A stretch of 64,000 bases of DNA from Actinomyces glycerinitolerans (lineage in GTDB: Bacteria > Actinomycetota > Actinomycetes > Actinomycetales > Actinomycetaceae). Below the pieces are notes generated by a model. The model was not told the origin of the DNA. It did not search any database and was given only the letters and a program-made list of their open reading frames with translations. The stretch lies in assembly GCF_900098745.1 (NCBI RefSeq), contig NZ_FQTT01000014.1, positions 1 through 64,000 of the forward strand, read 5' to 3'. Every line of letters begins with the position of its first letter. Positions within the stretch are counted from its first letter, which is position 1. Shown here one piece after another: positions 43,760-53,194 of the stretch. Both the position numbers and the translations under genes were made by a program.

Positions 43760-44548
43760 ATGCGCTCGCCGTTTCCACGTCACAACCTCGCCTTCCTCGT
43801 GGTTGGCGGGCCCACCGTCGCCATCGACGTCGCCGGCCTGCGCCTCGTCGTCGACCCCACCTTCGACCCGCCCACCGACTACGGCGCCCTGCGCAAGACC
43901 CGTGGACCGGCCGTGGCGGCCGAGGCGCTCGCGGACGCCGACGCCGTCCTGGTCAGTCATGCCGATCACGCCGACAACCTCGACGTCTCCGGGCGTGTCT
44001 TCGCCCTGGCCGCCCCGCGCCTGCTGACCAATCCCGGCTCGGCCCGACAGCTCGGGGCGGGCGCCGAGGGGCTGGTCCCGTGGCAGTCCGTGGTGGTGGG
44101 GGACGGCGTCACCGTCACCGCCGTGCCCGCCCAGCACGGACCCGCGGACGGGGAGGTTGACGCCGCCGGGCACGTCAACTGCGAGGTCACCGGCTTCGTC
44201 ATCCAGACGCCGGGCACCACCATCTACCTGACCGGGGACAACGCCTCCCTGGAGCTGATCGCACAGGTCAAGGCCCGCTTCGGGAGCATCGGCCATGCGG
44301 TGCTGAACGCCGGTCGGGCGACCGTGCCCGCCAAGTTCGCGGGGCGACCGCTGAGCCTGTCCGCCGAGCGGGCCAGCGCGGCAGCGCAGGTGCTGGGGGC
44401 GCCGCACGTCGTCGTCGCCCACCAGACCGGCTGGGAGCACTTCGTCGACGGCCCCGGAGCCACGCTGCGGGCCTTCCGTGATGCCGGCATCCTGGATCGG
44501 CTGGACCGCACCCCCGAGGGGGAGTGGAGCTGCCCCATCGGCGAATGA
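43760..44548 (+). CDS. MBL-fold metal-dependent hydrolase (UPF0173/UlaG-like)
   Basis: 262 aa. Metallo-beta-lactamase fold: the HxHxDH-like motif appears as SHADHADNLD, then AQHGP, TGDN and a final His in VVVAHQTGWEHF. The group includes L-ascorbate-6-phosphate lactonase and many uncharacterised enzymes; the substrate is unknown. GGAAAGGA precedes the ATG by about 8 nt. It lies between ileS and locus B with no evident functional link to either. Confidence 0.85.
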   Translation: MRSPFPRHNLAFLVVGGPTVAIDVAGLRLVVDPTFDPPTDYGALRKTRGPAVAAEALADADAVLVSHADHADNLDVSGRVFALAAPRLLTNPGSARQLGAGAEGLVPWQSVVVGDGVTVTAVPAQHGPADGEVDAAGHVNCEVTGFVIQTPGTTIYLTGDNASLELIAQVKARFGSIGHAVLNAGRATVPAKFAGRPLSLSAERASAAAQVLGAPHVVVAHQTGWEHFVDGPGATLRAFRDAGILDRLDRTPEGEWSCPIGE

Positions 44549-45198
44549 GCAACCGGGTGCCGGCCCCGAATCGGGGCGGGGTTGCACGCCGCTTGCAGCC
44601 CGGCCCCGGCGTGGCGCCCGATCGTGTCCGGGCAGGCGGGGGACGCGCCTAGCCGGTGGCGTGAAGCGCAATAATTGCCTCCATAGTTCCAAGAGGGTAA
44701 CGGTATTCTGTGCTACTTGCTTCGGGGCGACTTGGGACGTAGGTTGCGAGCGTTATTCGGCGTTTGACGATGGCTCTGTCAACGCCGTCCCCTGGCGAAT
44801 AAGGAGGCATGAGCCCCTCACGCCCGCGCAGTGACGTCGCGGGCTGAGAAACGGTATGTCGGTGCGCTCATTGCTGTGTGCCGCGTCCCGCGCATTAGCG
44901 AAAACCATCCTTGAAGCCTGTCGTTGCTCGCCCCACGCGGTCGTGCGCGCCCCTCCTGATTCAATCCCCGGTGGTCCCTGAAATGAGCCTTGATAACCAC
45001 TTCTCGCCTTGTCGACGTAGTTTTATGCGTGGCGGCTATTCCTCATTCCGGGCGGGCGCAAACCCCATGCCGGAACGGGGAGGACCCGCGGCAACTGCGA
45101 AGGGGACTGCCGATCCGGGGCGTGAGGACGGGAGGCGGAGCGGTGCGCCGCGACGGCGGGCCGCCACCGTCGGCGCGCGGCGGGGACGTCGCGCGGCA
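44549..45198. other. Upstream region of polysaccharide locus B
   Basis: About 650 bp with no certain gene. 44660-45040 is clearly AT-richer than its flanks, as expected of a promoter or leader region, or of foreign DNA at the edge of locus B. It holds a 12-codon ORF with a perfect Shine-Dalgarno and a small hairpin. The sugar transferase frame is open from about 44911, so its start may lie in here. Confidence 0.5.
44809..44847 (+). CDS. Possible 12-aa leader ORF upstream of locus B
   Basis: AAGGAGGC precedes an ATG that reads MSPSRPRSDVAG and then TGA. The 7-bp hairpin 44822-44828/44838-44844 lies inside the ORF, so translation would disrupt it. No family is known. Whether it is expressed cannot be told. 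Confidence 0.3.
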   Translation: MSPSRPRSDVAG

Positions 45199-45885
45199 AT
45201 GCCCGCCTGGTCCGACCTCCCGGCGGACATGCAGAACGACGCCGTGCGTCCCTATTACGATCACCTGGTTGCGCATGAAGGGCAGCTACGGCTGAAGCGG
45301 CTGTTCGATGTTGTTGGAGCCGGGCTCATGCTGGTCGCGCTCGGGTGGATGTTCGTCCTGCTTTCGCTGATCATTAAGCTCGACTCACCCGGCCCTGTGT
45401 TTTTCCGGCAACAACGGGTGACCAGTTTCGGCCGCGAGTTCAAGATCCACAAGTTTCGCACGATGGTGGACCGTCCGAGCGAACCCGGGACACAGGTGAC
45501 GGTGCACGCCGATCCCCGTATCACCCGGGTCGGCGCCTTCATGCGGCGTTACCGGATAGATGAGACCAGCCAGCTCATAGACATTCTGCAAGGGAACATG
45601 ACCTTTGTCGGGACCCGGCCCGAGGTTCCCGAGTATGTGCGCGAGTACACGCAGGAGATGAAAGCCACATTACTGCTACCTGCGGGAGTGACCTCCACCG
45701 CGAGCATCGAGTTCAAGGACGAGGCGCTGCTACTGACCTCGGCCGCGGATGCAGATAGGGCCTACATCGAGGAGATTCTTCCGGCGAAGATGTGTTTCAA
45801 CCTGGACGATATTCGTGAGTTCAGCATCGGTCGCGATCTACGGATCATTCTGGCCACGGTGCGCGCAGTGTTCGGAGCCCACTGA
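45199..45885 (+). CDS. Initiating sugar transferase of locus B
   Basis: 228 aa from MPAWSDLPADMQND. The core has LKRLFDVVGAGLML (membrane segment), DSPGPVFFRQQRV, FKIHKFRTM, RRYRIDETSQLIDILQG and MTFVGTRPEVPEYV, typical of polyprenyl-phosphate sugar transferases. It would load the first phosphosugar of the locus B unit onto undecaprenyl phosphate. The start is uncertain: ATGs at 45025 and 45068 are in frame and none has a strong Shine-Dalgarno; 45199 fits the usual family N-terminus. It is followed 17 bp later by the GT2 gene. Confidence 0.88.
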   Translation: MPAWSDLPADMQNDAVRPYYDHLVAHEGQLRLKRLFDVVGAGLMLVALGWMFVLLSLIIKLDSPGPVFFRQQRVTSFGREFKIHKFRTMVDRPSEPGTQVTVHADPRITRVGAFMRRYRIDETSQLIDILQGNMTFVGTRPEVPEYVREYTQEMKATLLLPAGVTSTASIEFKDEALLLTSAADADRAYIEEILPAKMCFNLDDIREFSIGRDLRIILATVRAVFGAH

Positions 45886-45902
45886 AGAAAGGAAACGGCG
45901 TA

Positions 45903-46661
45903 ATGGCAGTGGTGCCCGGACTAGTGTCGATCATCATGCCGGCGTTCAACGCGGAGCGCTTCATCGATGAGGCCGTCAAATCGGTGCAGGCGCAAAGCTA
46001 TACCTCGTGGGAACTGCTGATTGTGGATGACTGCTCCACCGATCGGACCTTCGAGCGCGCGAGGCTGCTGGCGGATGCCGACGCGCGTGTGCGGTGCACG
46101 CGCTTGGAGCGCAACAGCGGTGCGGCGATGGCGCGCAACCGCGCGATGGAGATGGCCCGGGGGCAATACATGGCCTTCCTGGATGCCGACGATCTCTGGC
46201 ATCCGGACAAGCTGACCCGCCAGCTGGAGTTCATGGGCAGCCACGGCGTCGCCCTGTGCTGTACCGCGTACGAACAGGTGGACGAGCACGGGGCTCCCAC
46301 CGGCAAGGTCCTGACCAGTCCGAGGCGAGTCGGCTACAACCGGCTCCTGCTGGACTGCCCGGTGGGGAACTCCACGGTGATGTACGATGTGTCTCGACTA
46401 GGCAAATTCGAAGTCCCTGACATCCGGAAACGCAATGACGACGCCCTGTGGCTGCGCATGCTCAAGAGGGAGAAGTATATATGGGGTATCCCTGATGTCC
46501 TCGCCCAGTACCGGGTCCGCAGCGACTCGATATCCGCCAACAAGCTCAGTCTGGTGAAGTATCACTGGAGGTTGTATCGAGATATTGAGCACCTGAGCGT
46601 CGTGCGGTCGGTATTCCACGTGTGCGCCTGGGGTGTCATCAAGGTGCTGAGGCTGAAGTGA
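45903..46661 (+). CDS. Glycosyltransferase family 2
   Basis: 252 aa, GT-A fold. It opens VSIIMPAFNAERFIDEAVKSV, then LIVDDCSTDRT for nucleotide binding and the metal-binding DXD as AFLDADDLWHPD. The C-terminal part (RNDDALWLRML) is typical of small capsule GT2 enzymes. Donor and linkage unknown. AAGAAAGGAA precedes the ATG. Second gene of locus B. Confidence 0.92.
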   Translation: MAVVPGLVSIIMPAFNAERFIDEAVKSVQAQSYTSWELLIVDDCSTDRTFERARLLADADARVRCTRLERNSGAAMARNRAMEMARGQYMAFLDADDLWHPDKLTRQLEFMGSHGVALCCTAYEQVDEHGAPTGKVLTSPRRVGYNRLLLDCPVGNSTVMYDVSRLGKFEVPDIRKRNDDALWLRMLKREKYIWGIPDVLAQYRVRSDSISANKLSLVKYHWRLYRDIEHLSVVRSVFHVCAWGVIKVLRLK

Positions 46662-46731
46662 GTGCTCGACGATCGCTCGTATCGGGGACGCGTCGGGCAG
46701 GGAGAGTAATCGTAAGAGGATGAAGGCAACC

Positions 46732-47880
46732 ATGGACAATCGGACTCGGCGGGAGGTCGGCGTCGGCGGCCCACTCAGGATCCTGCATATCAACTCCTCA
46801 ATTTCGCGCCGCTCCGGCGTGACGAGTGTCGTCATGAACTACTTCCGGAACGTCGACCGGCGCCGGGTGATATTCGACTTCTACTATTACGCCACCCCCG
46901 ATGAGACTCGGCGCGCGGAGATCGAGTCGCTCGGGGGCAGGTGCTTCCCCGGGCGCGCGGGCAAGAACATCCTGCGGATCCGCAAGGAGCTCGCGACGCT
47001 GCTGCACGAGCATCCGGGGCAGTACCCCGTCGTGCACCTTCACGATCCGGTGCTGGCCCGCTTCATCTACCCGGTCCTGCACCGAGCGGGCGTGAGGTCC
47101 ATGATCGTGCACTCCCATTCCACGGCGTACTCCGACTCGAGACTGAACTCGATACGCAACCAGATCGTCTGCCGCAACATGGGCCGCTACTCCGACGTGC
47201 GGCTGGCCTGCTCCCGGAGCGCCGGCGAGTTCCTGTTCGGCGCGGGCCAGTTCGAGGTGCTTCCCAATGCCGTGGAGGTCAACAGATACCGCTTCGATCA
47301 GCGCATGCGGGACGCGAAGCGGACGGAACTCGGCCTTAACGGGCTCAAGGTCGTCGGGCACGTTGGTCGCTTCAGCGAGGAGAAGAACCACCGGTTCCTG
47401 GTAGCGGTCTTCGAGAAGCTGCTCGCACTCGAGCCCGACTGCCATCTGCTGCTCGTAGGCGACGGGCCGCTGCGTGGGGACATTGAGCGCCTGGTTGGCG
47501 AGCGGGGCCTGTCGGGGAGCGTGACGTTCCTCGGTGACCGGTCTGATGTGCCGGCGCTCTACCAGGCGATGGATGTGCTGATGCTGCCCTCCCGCTTCGA
47601 GGGGCTGCCGATGGTCGGTGTGGAGTCGCAGTGCGCGGGTCTGCCGCTGGTCTGCTCCGACAGGGTGCCGCAGGAGGTGTCCATTGGCGACTGTTCCTTC
47701 TTGGCGCTGGAACTCGGCGCCGGACACTGGGCGCAGCGGGTCAGGGACGTGCTCCCGCAGGCCGGGACCGAGGCACTCAGGGCGCAGGGCGTCGAGCAGG
47801 CGCGCAGCAGTGGATTCGACGTCGCCGCAGAGGCCGGGGCGCTCTCGCGGCGCTACCTGTCCCTGGCGCGGGGCGAGTAA
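46732..47880 (+). CDS. Glycosyltransferase family 4 (EpsF/GT1-like)
   Basis: 382 aa from MDNRTRR; the ATG at 46732 has GAAGG 5 nt upstream, and an ATG at 46720 is possible. It opens LRILHINSSISRRSGVTSVVMNYF, has VVHLHDPV and SMIVHSHSTAYSD in the acceptor half, and VVGHVGRFSEEKNH with LPSRFEGLPMVGVESQCAG (EX7E) in the donor half. It matches EpsF-like exopolysaccharide glycosyltransferases. It follows the GT2 gene after about 70 bp. Confidence 0.92.
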   Translation: MDNRTRREVGVGGPLRILHINSSISRRSGVTSVVMNYFRNVDRRRVIFDFYYYATPDETRRAEIESLGGRCFPGRAGKNILRIRKELATLLHEHPGQYPVVHLHDPVLARFIYPVLHRAGVRSMIVHSHSTAYSDSRLNSIRNQIVCRNMGRYSDVRLACSRSAGEFLFGAGQFEVLPNAVEVNRYRFDQRMRDAKRTELGLNGLKVVGHVGRFSEEKNHRFLVAVFEKLLALEPDCHLLLVGDGPLRGDIERLVGERGLSGSVTFLGDRSDVPALYQAMDVLMLPSRFEGLPMVGVESQCAGLPLVCSDRVPQEVSIGDCSFLALELGAGHWAQRVRDVLPQAGTEALRAQGVEQARSSGFDVAAEAGALSRRYLSLARGE

Positions 47881-47885
47881 CGGCC

Positions 47886-48992
47886 ATGTGGGTTCACTAC
47901 GCCCTGTTCGGGATATTGGCCCTGGTGGGCGGGCTGCTCGGCGGTCGTCGTGAAGACGGGAGCCGCAAGTCGACCGCGCCCTTGCTCGTCGCCTGGCTGC
48001 TGTTCGTGGCGATGGCGGGCCTGCGTGCCAGAACGGTGGGAAACGACACCAGCCGGTACTACGACGTGTTCGAGAAGATTACTGACACGGACGGCCTGTC
48101 GGAGGCCTTTGCCGTCAGCAGATTCGAACGCGGATACGTGGTCGTCAACTACCTGATCAGCCGTATCACGGACGACTTCAATGTGCTGCTGCTAGTAGTC
48201 TCCGTCTTCTCCTTCTGGTCGGTTGTGCTTTTCATCCACAGGTATGCGAGGTCGAACCCGCTGGCGTTGCTCCTGGCCTTCGGCATGTCCGTGTTCTACG
48301 ACATCATGCTCGCCACCCGGCAGGGCATCGCGGCGGCCATATTCCTGTTCGCCGTACCGGCTCTGATGGAGCGGCGGCCCGTGCGCTACCTCATTCTGAT
48401 ACTACTTGCTGCGCAGTTCCATGCCTCCGCCATACTATTGCTCGCCGCCTACTTCATTCCGATGCTGAGGTTGAACAGCTTCCTGGACTGGGTCAAATGG
48501 GGGGCGGTCATCGGCGCCTGCACCGGTTGCCTGAGCTTGGTCCTCACCAAGGCCTCCGTATTCTCTGCGTACTACGGCCACTACCTGAGTTCGCAGTACG
48601 CGGAGGGCGGCGTCAGGATGGCCACGGTCATGGGGGTGGGGGTGCGGCTGCTCATGATCGGTCTGGTGGCGATGTGTGGATGGAACTCCGCGGTGGCGGC
48701 GGACAAGACCGGGGTCACCCGCATCCTGGTCACCTTCGCCGTCGCCGACGCCGCGATCATGATCGTCTCCCTCGGATTCAACCTGCTCGACCGTCTCGAG
48801 ATGTATTTGACGCTCCCGATGGTCGTCGGCCTGGGGAATGTCGTCGCCCGCGAGCCGGGGCTGCGGAACTGGTACGTCTCGGTGCTGCTCGTACTCGTAG
48901 CCTTCGTGAGTATGACGATCATGCTTCTATATCGACCCGGTTGGTACACCCTGTTTCCTTATCACACGGTATTTGAGGAAGGAGCCTGGTAA
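47886..48992 (+). CDS. EpsG-like polysaccharide polymerase
   Basis: 368 aa with about ten membrane helices. The family landmarks are AGLRARTVGNDTSRYYDVF after the first helices, FERGYVVVNYLISRITDDF and FYDIMLATRQGIAAAIF. EpsG proteins are the Wzy-type polymerases of many exopolysaccharide loci. The ATG at 47886 is 5 nt after the previous stop. Its own stop overlaps the next start (TAATG). Confidence 0.88.
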   Translation: MWVHYALFGILALVGGLLGGRREDGSRKSTAPLLVAWLLFVAMAGLRARTVGNDTSRYYDVFEKITDTDGLSEAFAVSRFERGYVVVNYLISRITDDFNVLLLVVSVFSFWSVVLFIHRYARSNPLALLLAFGMSVFYDIMLATRQGIAAAIFLFAVPALMERRPVRYLILILLAAQFHASAILLLAAYFIPMLRLNSFLDWVKWGAVIGACTGCLSLVLTKASVFSAYYGHYLSSQYAEGGVRMATVMGVGVRLLMIGLVAMCGWNSAVAADKTGVTRILVTFAVADAAIMIVSLGFNLLDRLEMYLTLPMVVGLGNVVAREPGLRNWYVSVLLVLVAFVSMTIMLLYRPGWYTLFPYHTVFEEGAW

Positions 48993-49426
48993 TGGATCCC
49001 GTCTATGCTTCTTATTCCGCCGCCCGCTGGTGCGCCCGGCACGGGCTGCGTCCGGCGGCCTACCTGATCAGAGGAGTGATGCGGGTGGTCTTCGCGTGTG
49101 ACGTTCCCTATGCCACAAAGATTGGAAAAGGAACTCTCTTTCCCCACCACGCGCTGGGGGTTGTCATTCATCCGGCTGCGGAAATCGGTGAGAACTGCAA
49201 GGTGGGACAGAACGTGACAATCGGGGGACGCAAGGGAATCAACGTCCTACCGCGGCTCGGCGACCGTGTCACCGTGGGATGCGGGTCGCTTATCCTCGGG
49301 CCCGTTACGGTAGGCGATGACGCCGTGATCGGTGCCGGGGCGGTCGTGATCCATGACGTGCCCAGCGGCGCCACCGCCGTCGGCGTGCCGGCGCGGATCC
49401 TCGAGGGCGGGCGGGGAGACTCATGA
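48992..49426 (+). CDS. Hexapeptide-repeat acetyltransferase (CysE/EpsH-like)
   Basis: 144 aa, left-handed beta-helix fold. KIGKGTLFPHHALGVVIHPAAEIGENCKVG opens the hexapeptide coils (active His in PHHALG), ending VIGAGAVVIHDVPSGATAVGVPARI. It resembles serine acetyltransferases but is short and lacks the N-terminal domain, as usual in capsule loci. It would O- or N-acetylate a locus B sugar. Overlaps the next gene by 4 bp. Confidence 0.88.
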   Translation: MDPVYASYSAARWCARHGLRPAAYLIRGVMRVVFACDVPYATKIGKGTLFPHHALGVVIHPAAEIGENCKVGQNVTIGGRKGINVLPRLGDRVTVGCGSLILGPVTVGDDAVIGAGAVVIHDVPSGATAVGVPARILEGGRGDS

Positions 49427-50409
49427 TGAAGCGGATCCTGCTCCTTGACACGTCGGTGGGCTCTTTGAACATGGGTGACGAGATCATCAATCGGTCGATC
49501 GCAGCCAACTGGCCGGAGCTGTTCGCGTCGAACTATGCCATGCGCATGGCTTCGCACACCCCGATGTACACGCCGTTGCAGTGCATGCTCAATCGGCACA
49601 AGCTCGCCCCGTTCAAGACCGCGGATCTGAAATTCCTGTGCGGCACGAACGCCTTGTACACCAACATGCTGCGGCCGCTGCCCGCCTGGAACATCAATTA
49701 CCTGAACTGCGGCCTGGCGGTGGGAACGGTGTGCCTTGGGGTCGGGGCGGGCGTCAACAGCGCCTCGGTGAGCCTCTACACGCGGGCGCTGTTCAGGAAG
49801 GTACTGGCGCACGACGTCGTGCACTCCGTACGCGACGACCGAACCAAGCGGCTCCTGGAGACCATCGGCCTGAGGGCGTGGAACACCGGTTGTCCGACGC
49901 TGTGGGGACTGACTCCCGAGCACTGCGCGAGCATCCCGCATTCCAAGAGCTCCACGGTGGTGTTCACTCTGACCTCTTATCAGCCGGACCGGGACAATGA
50001 TGCGGCGATGATCGGGATCCTGCGAGAGCACTATCGCAGAATCTGCTTCTGGCCACAGAGCGTGGACGACCTCGCCTACCTGCGCTCCTTGAGCGACATG
50101 TCCGGCATAGAGGTCGTGCCGCCGAATGTCGATGCCTACCGCGCCGTTCTGGAGACCGGGGTGGACTACGTGGGCAATCGACTCCACGGCGGCATATTCG
50201 CGCTCCAGCAGGGATGCCGCGCGATCATCATCTCGATCGACTACCGTGCGCGAGAGATGGGTAAGGACTACTCGCTCACGCTAGTCGAGCGCCCGGACAT
50301 CACCGTCGCGCTGCCCCGGATGATCGAGGGTAGGTGGGAGACCAAGCTGGATGGTCTGGACTTCGCCCTGATCGAACGGTGGAAGGCCCAGTTCAATGTC
50401 GGGTCGTAG
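49423..50409 (+). CDS. Polysaccharide pyruvyltransferase family protein
   Basis: 328 aa. It starts RILLLDTSVGSLNMGDEIINRS and has the closing signature YVGNRLHGGIFALQQGCRAII, both typical of CsaB-like pyruvyltransferases, which put ketal pyruvate from PEP on sugars. An early LKFLCGTNALY and VHSVRDDRTKRLLE also fit. This would add negative charge to the locus B polymer. The start overlaps the acetyltransferase stop; ATG 49423 or 49426 are both possible. Confidence 0.88.
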   Translation: MMKRILLLDTSVGSLNMGDEIINRSIAANWPELFASNYAMRMASHTPMYTPLQCMLNRHKLAPFKTADLKFLCGTNALYTNMLRPLPAWNINYLNCGLAVGTVCLGVGAGVNSASVSLYTRALFRKVLAHDVVHSVRDDRTKRLLETIGLRAWNTGCPTLWGLTPEHCASIPHSKSSTVVFTLTSYQPDRDNDAAMIGILREHYRRICFWPQSVDDLAYLRSLSDMSGIEVVPPNVDAYRAVLETGVDYVGNRLHGGIFALQQGCRAIIISIDYRAREMGKDYSLTLVERPDITVALPRMIEGRWETKLDGLDFALIERWKAQFNVGS

Positions 50410-51823
50410 TCGGGGCCGCCTGGCGGAGCTCCTCGGCAATACCGTGATCTTCGGCCTGGGAAGCCTGGCGGTCAAGGTGGTCTCGCTGGTGCTCATGCCG
50501 TTGTACACGAGCGCCATGACCGCCTCGGACTATGGCGCAGCCGAGCTGCTGAACAGTGGGATCGAGATCGTTCTGCCGCTGGCGTCGCTCGGTGTCATTG
50601 AGGCGCTGTACCGCTTCTCGATAGACGAGACGGTGGGGAAGGGGGAGCTGTTCTGCAACTCGGTCCTGGTTCTCGGCGGCGGGATCCTCGTCGCGGCCGT
50701 TCTATCGACGCTGGCCTGGAGGATCTTTGATTACGCCCACGCCGTGCCCTTCTTCTTCCTATTCGCGTCTGCCTGCATCTACAAGGCGACCAGCCAGTTC
50801 GCGCGCGGGCTCGGGCACGTGCGGCGATTCGTCGGGTACGGCTTCATAAACGCCCTCGTCCTCGTTATCGCCACGTACGCATTGCTCGTTCACCTGCACG
50901 CCGGCGTCGCCGGATACCTGTGGTCGTACTCGATCGGATACGTGGTGGCCGGCGCCGCCGCATTCGTGTGCTCGGCGGAGTACCGTTTCGTGGCGCCGCT
51001 GCGGTTCGACGGCGCGCTCCTACGCCGGATGCTGATCTACAGCCTCCCCCTGGTCCCCAATCTCCTGTCGTGGTGGATCGTGAGCGTATCGGGCCGCTAT
51101 GTGGTCGTGTGGGGCAGTGGTCTGGCTGCGGCCGGGCTGTACACGGCGGCAACCAAGATGCCGTCGCTGATCAACATCATCAGCTCCGTATTTCAGCAGG
51201 CCTGGCAATTCTCAACCGCCCGGGAGATCGGTGCGGCCGATAGCGGGCCCTTCTTTGGGCGCGTGCTGCGCGGGTACTCCCTGGTGACGCTTTCGATGGC
51301 GGGGGTGGTGATAGTACTCAACAGGCCGATCTCCGGGCTACTGCTGCAGTCGGAGTTCCAGGATGCCTGGCGCTATGTGCCGCTGCTGATGCTCGCCGCA
51401 GCCTTCGGCGTCATGTCGGTGTTCTTCGGCACGTTCTACCAGGCACTTATGAAGAGCCGGATGCTGATGATCTCGACTGCGATCGGTGCGGCCGTAAACC
51501 TGCTTCTGGGAGTCGCGCTCGTACCGGCGATGGGGCCCTGGGGGGCGTGCGTCGCCGGCGTGGTGGCATACGCGATCGTTCTCCTGGTCCGTGTACGCGA
51601 CATCGCCACGCGGATCGACATGCCGATCGACCGTGCGAGAATTGCCTACCAGCTGTTGCTCCTCTCGGTCATGTCTATTTGCATGTCGTGCGAGGGAAGC
51701 ATGTGGCCGGTCTTATTCGCGGGAGCGTGTCTGGTGCTGCTTTTTGTGAGCGACGTCGGGGTACTGCGTGAGTCGTTCTTGCGCGTGAGGCGGGCGTTCA
51801 TGGGGCGTCCGGGAAGTCGCTAA
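50396..51823 (+). CDS. Polysaccharide flippase of locus B (Wzx-like)
   Basis: 475 aa with about 12-14 membrane helices. N-terminal GNTVIFGLGSLAVKVVSLVLMPLYTSAMTASDYG is split here into the typical first two helices of MOP-type flippases. Further on are RFSIDET and VVVWGSGLAAAGLYTAA. It should flip the lipid-linked unit. It overlaps the pyruvyltransferase gene by 14 bp and is unlike the locus A flippase apart from fold. Confidence 0.9.
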   Translation: MSGRSRGRLAELLGNTVIFGLGSLAVKVVSLVLMPLYTSAMTASDYGAAELLNSGIEIVLPLASLGVIEALYRFSIDETVGKGELFCNSVLVLGGGILVAAVLSTLAWRIFDYAHAVPFFFLFASACIYKATSQFARGLGHVRRFVGYGFINALVLVIATYALLVHLHAGVAGYLWSYSIGYVVAGAAAFVCSAEYRFVAPLRFDGALLRRMLIYSLPLVPNLLSWWIVSVSGRYVVVWGSGLAAAGLYTAATKMPSLINIISSVFQQAWQFSTAREIGAADSGPFFGRVLRGYSLVTLSMAGVVIVLNRPISGLLLQSEFQDAWRYVPLLMLAAAFGVMSVFFGTFYQALMKSRMLMISTAIGAAVNLLLGVALVPAMGPWGACVAGVVAYAIVLLVRVRDIATRIDMPIDRARIAYQLLLLSVMSICMSCEGSMWPVLFAGACLVLLFVSDVGVLRESFLRVRRAFMGRPGSR

Positions 51824-52063
51824 GAAATCCCCTTATTCGCGCAATTGGTATCGAGGTGTGAGCATCGTGACCGATATGTTGGCGAACACGCCCACTGTTA
51901 TTCGACATGGCGGGCCCGCCTGGGCGATAATTCTATGGCTGCGCGGCCGCTCGGGCGGTGGAGCCGAGGCGGTATTACACCGTTGCTCAACAGCTCGCGC
52001 CGCGTGTTCCGCATCCGACGCATCGGCGCCGGGTGGCCGATACCGATCCCTGGAGTCTTGATC

Positions 52064-53005
52064 GTGAGCGTCAAAGGCGTGGCCGTGGCCGTTATGCCCG
52101 GCTCGGCACAGACCTGGCTGAAGGAGGCCGTCTACCGGCGCAATTGCGGTCTCGATCCTTCTCGGTACCGCGCCGAGCTGAAGCGGTGGCACTGCCTGCT
52201 CAAGGGACGCGCCTGCGATCTGGACCATCCCCGCTCGATGACCGACAAGATCAACTGGCTCAAGCTCTATGACTCCACCCCGCTCAAGGGTCGTCTCGCC
52301 GACAAGTACCTTGTGCGCGAGTGGGTCCGCGCAACGGTGGGGGAGGACTACCTGGTTCCCCTGCTGGGTGTTTGGGACTCGCCCGAGCAGATCGATTTCG
52401 ACGCGCTGCCCGACAGTTTCGTCCTCAAGGCCACTCATGGCTCAGGCTGGAACATCGTCGTCCGCGACAAGCGCGAGCTCGACGTTGCCGGTTGTCGGCG
52501 CCGCTTGGAGGGTTGGCTGAAGCGTCGGCAGGCGATGAAGGGCGGCTTCGAAATGCACTACGAGTTCTGCGAGCCGCGGATCGTGTGCGAGCAATACCTG
52601 CAGGACGCTTCCGGGGGGCTGCGGGACTACAAGTTCATGACCTTCGACGGCGTCGTCCAGTTCGCGTTCACTGTCGACCGGGGCCCGGACGGCGTGTGCC
52701 GGGGAACCTACCTGCCTGACTGGACCAGGGCACCGTTCGAGTACATCTGTGAATCGCGCTGTTCTGGGGATGTGCCGGCTCCGGAGCGGCTCGATGAGAT
52801 GCTCGCCGTCGCCGAGCGGCTCGGCAAGGGGTTCGCCTGCGCCAGAATCGACTTCTATGAGGTGGACGGACGCGTCTACTTCGGGGAGATTACCTTCACG
52901 GACGCGGACGGCCTGGCCCATTTCCGGCCCGCTTGCTACAACCTGGAGTTTGGTGACAGGCTCGTTCTACCGTCAAAGAAGCCGTTTAAGGGGGTCATGC
53001 TGTAA
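52064..53005 (+). CDS. TupA-like ATP-grasp protein of locus B
   Basis: 313 aa from the GTG at 52064, chosen because GGAG lies 8 nt upstream; the frame is open back to 51845, and an ATG at 52094 also fits. It shows the family pattern SMTDKINWLKLYDSTPLKGRLADKYLVREWV, FVLKATHGSGWNIVV, RIVCEQYLQD, DYKFMTFDG and FACARIDFYEVDGRVYFGEITFTDADGL. TupA-type enzymes link amino acids in teichuronopeptide synthesis; closely related capsule proteins are uncharacterised. It would decorate the locus B polymer with an amino acid or similar acid. Confidence 0.85.
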   Translation: MSVKGVAVAVMPGSAQTWLKEAVYRRNCGLDPSRYRAELKRWHCLLKGRACDLDHPRSMTDKINWLKLYDSTPLKGRLADKYLVREWVRATVGEDYLVPLLGVWDSPEQIDFDALPDSFVLKATHGSGWNIVVRDKRELDVAGCRRRLEGWLKRRQAMKGGFEMHYEFCEPRIVCEQYLQDASGGLRDYKFMTFDGVVQFAFTVDRGPDGVCRGTYLPDWTRAPFEYICESRCSGDVPAPERLDEMLAVAERLGKGFACARIDFYEVDGRVYFGEITFTDADGLAHFRPACYNLEFGDRLVLPSKKPFKGVML

Positions 53006-53194
53006 ACGCTGCGGCGCCGATCCGCTGTTCGGCGCGGTCACATGCCAAGGCGAGTGGAGTTCGCTCGCCATGAAGGTGCTTGGGGATCTTGCGTGCTAGG
53101 CTCGGCGTGTTCGTTCACGTGCTCCCTGAAGACTACATTTCTGCGTCTGACGGCGCCGTTCCCCCCTGTCGTGATCCTAAGTCGGTGATGCGAA
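53006..53194. other. Gap before the Wzz/kinase-like gene
   Basis: About 190 bp, somewhat AT-rich. The only internal candidate is a TANNNT box (TAGGCT, 53097-53102), so the next gene may have its own promoter. Nothing firmer. Confidence 0.25.
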
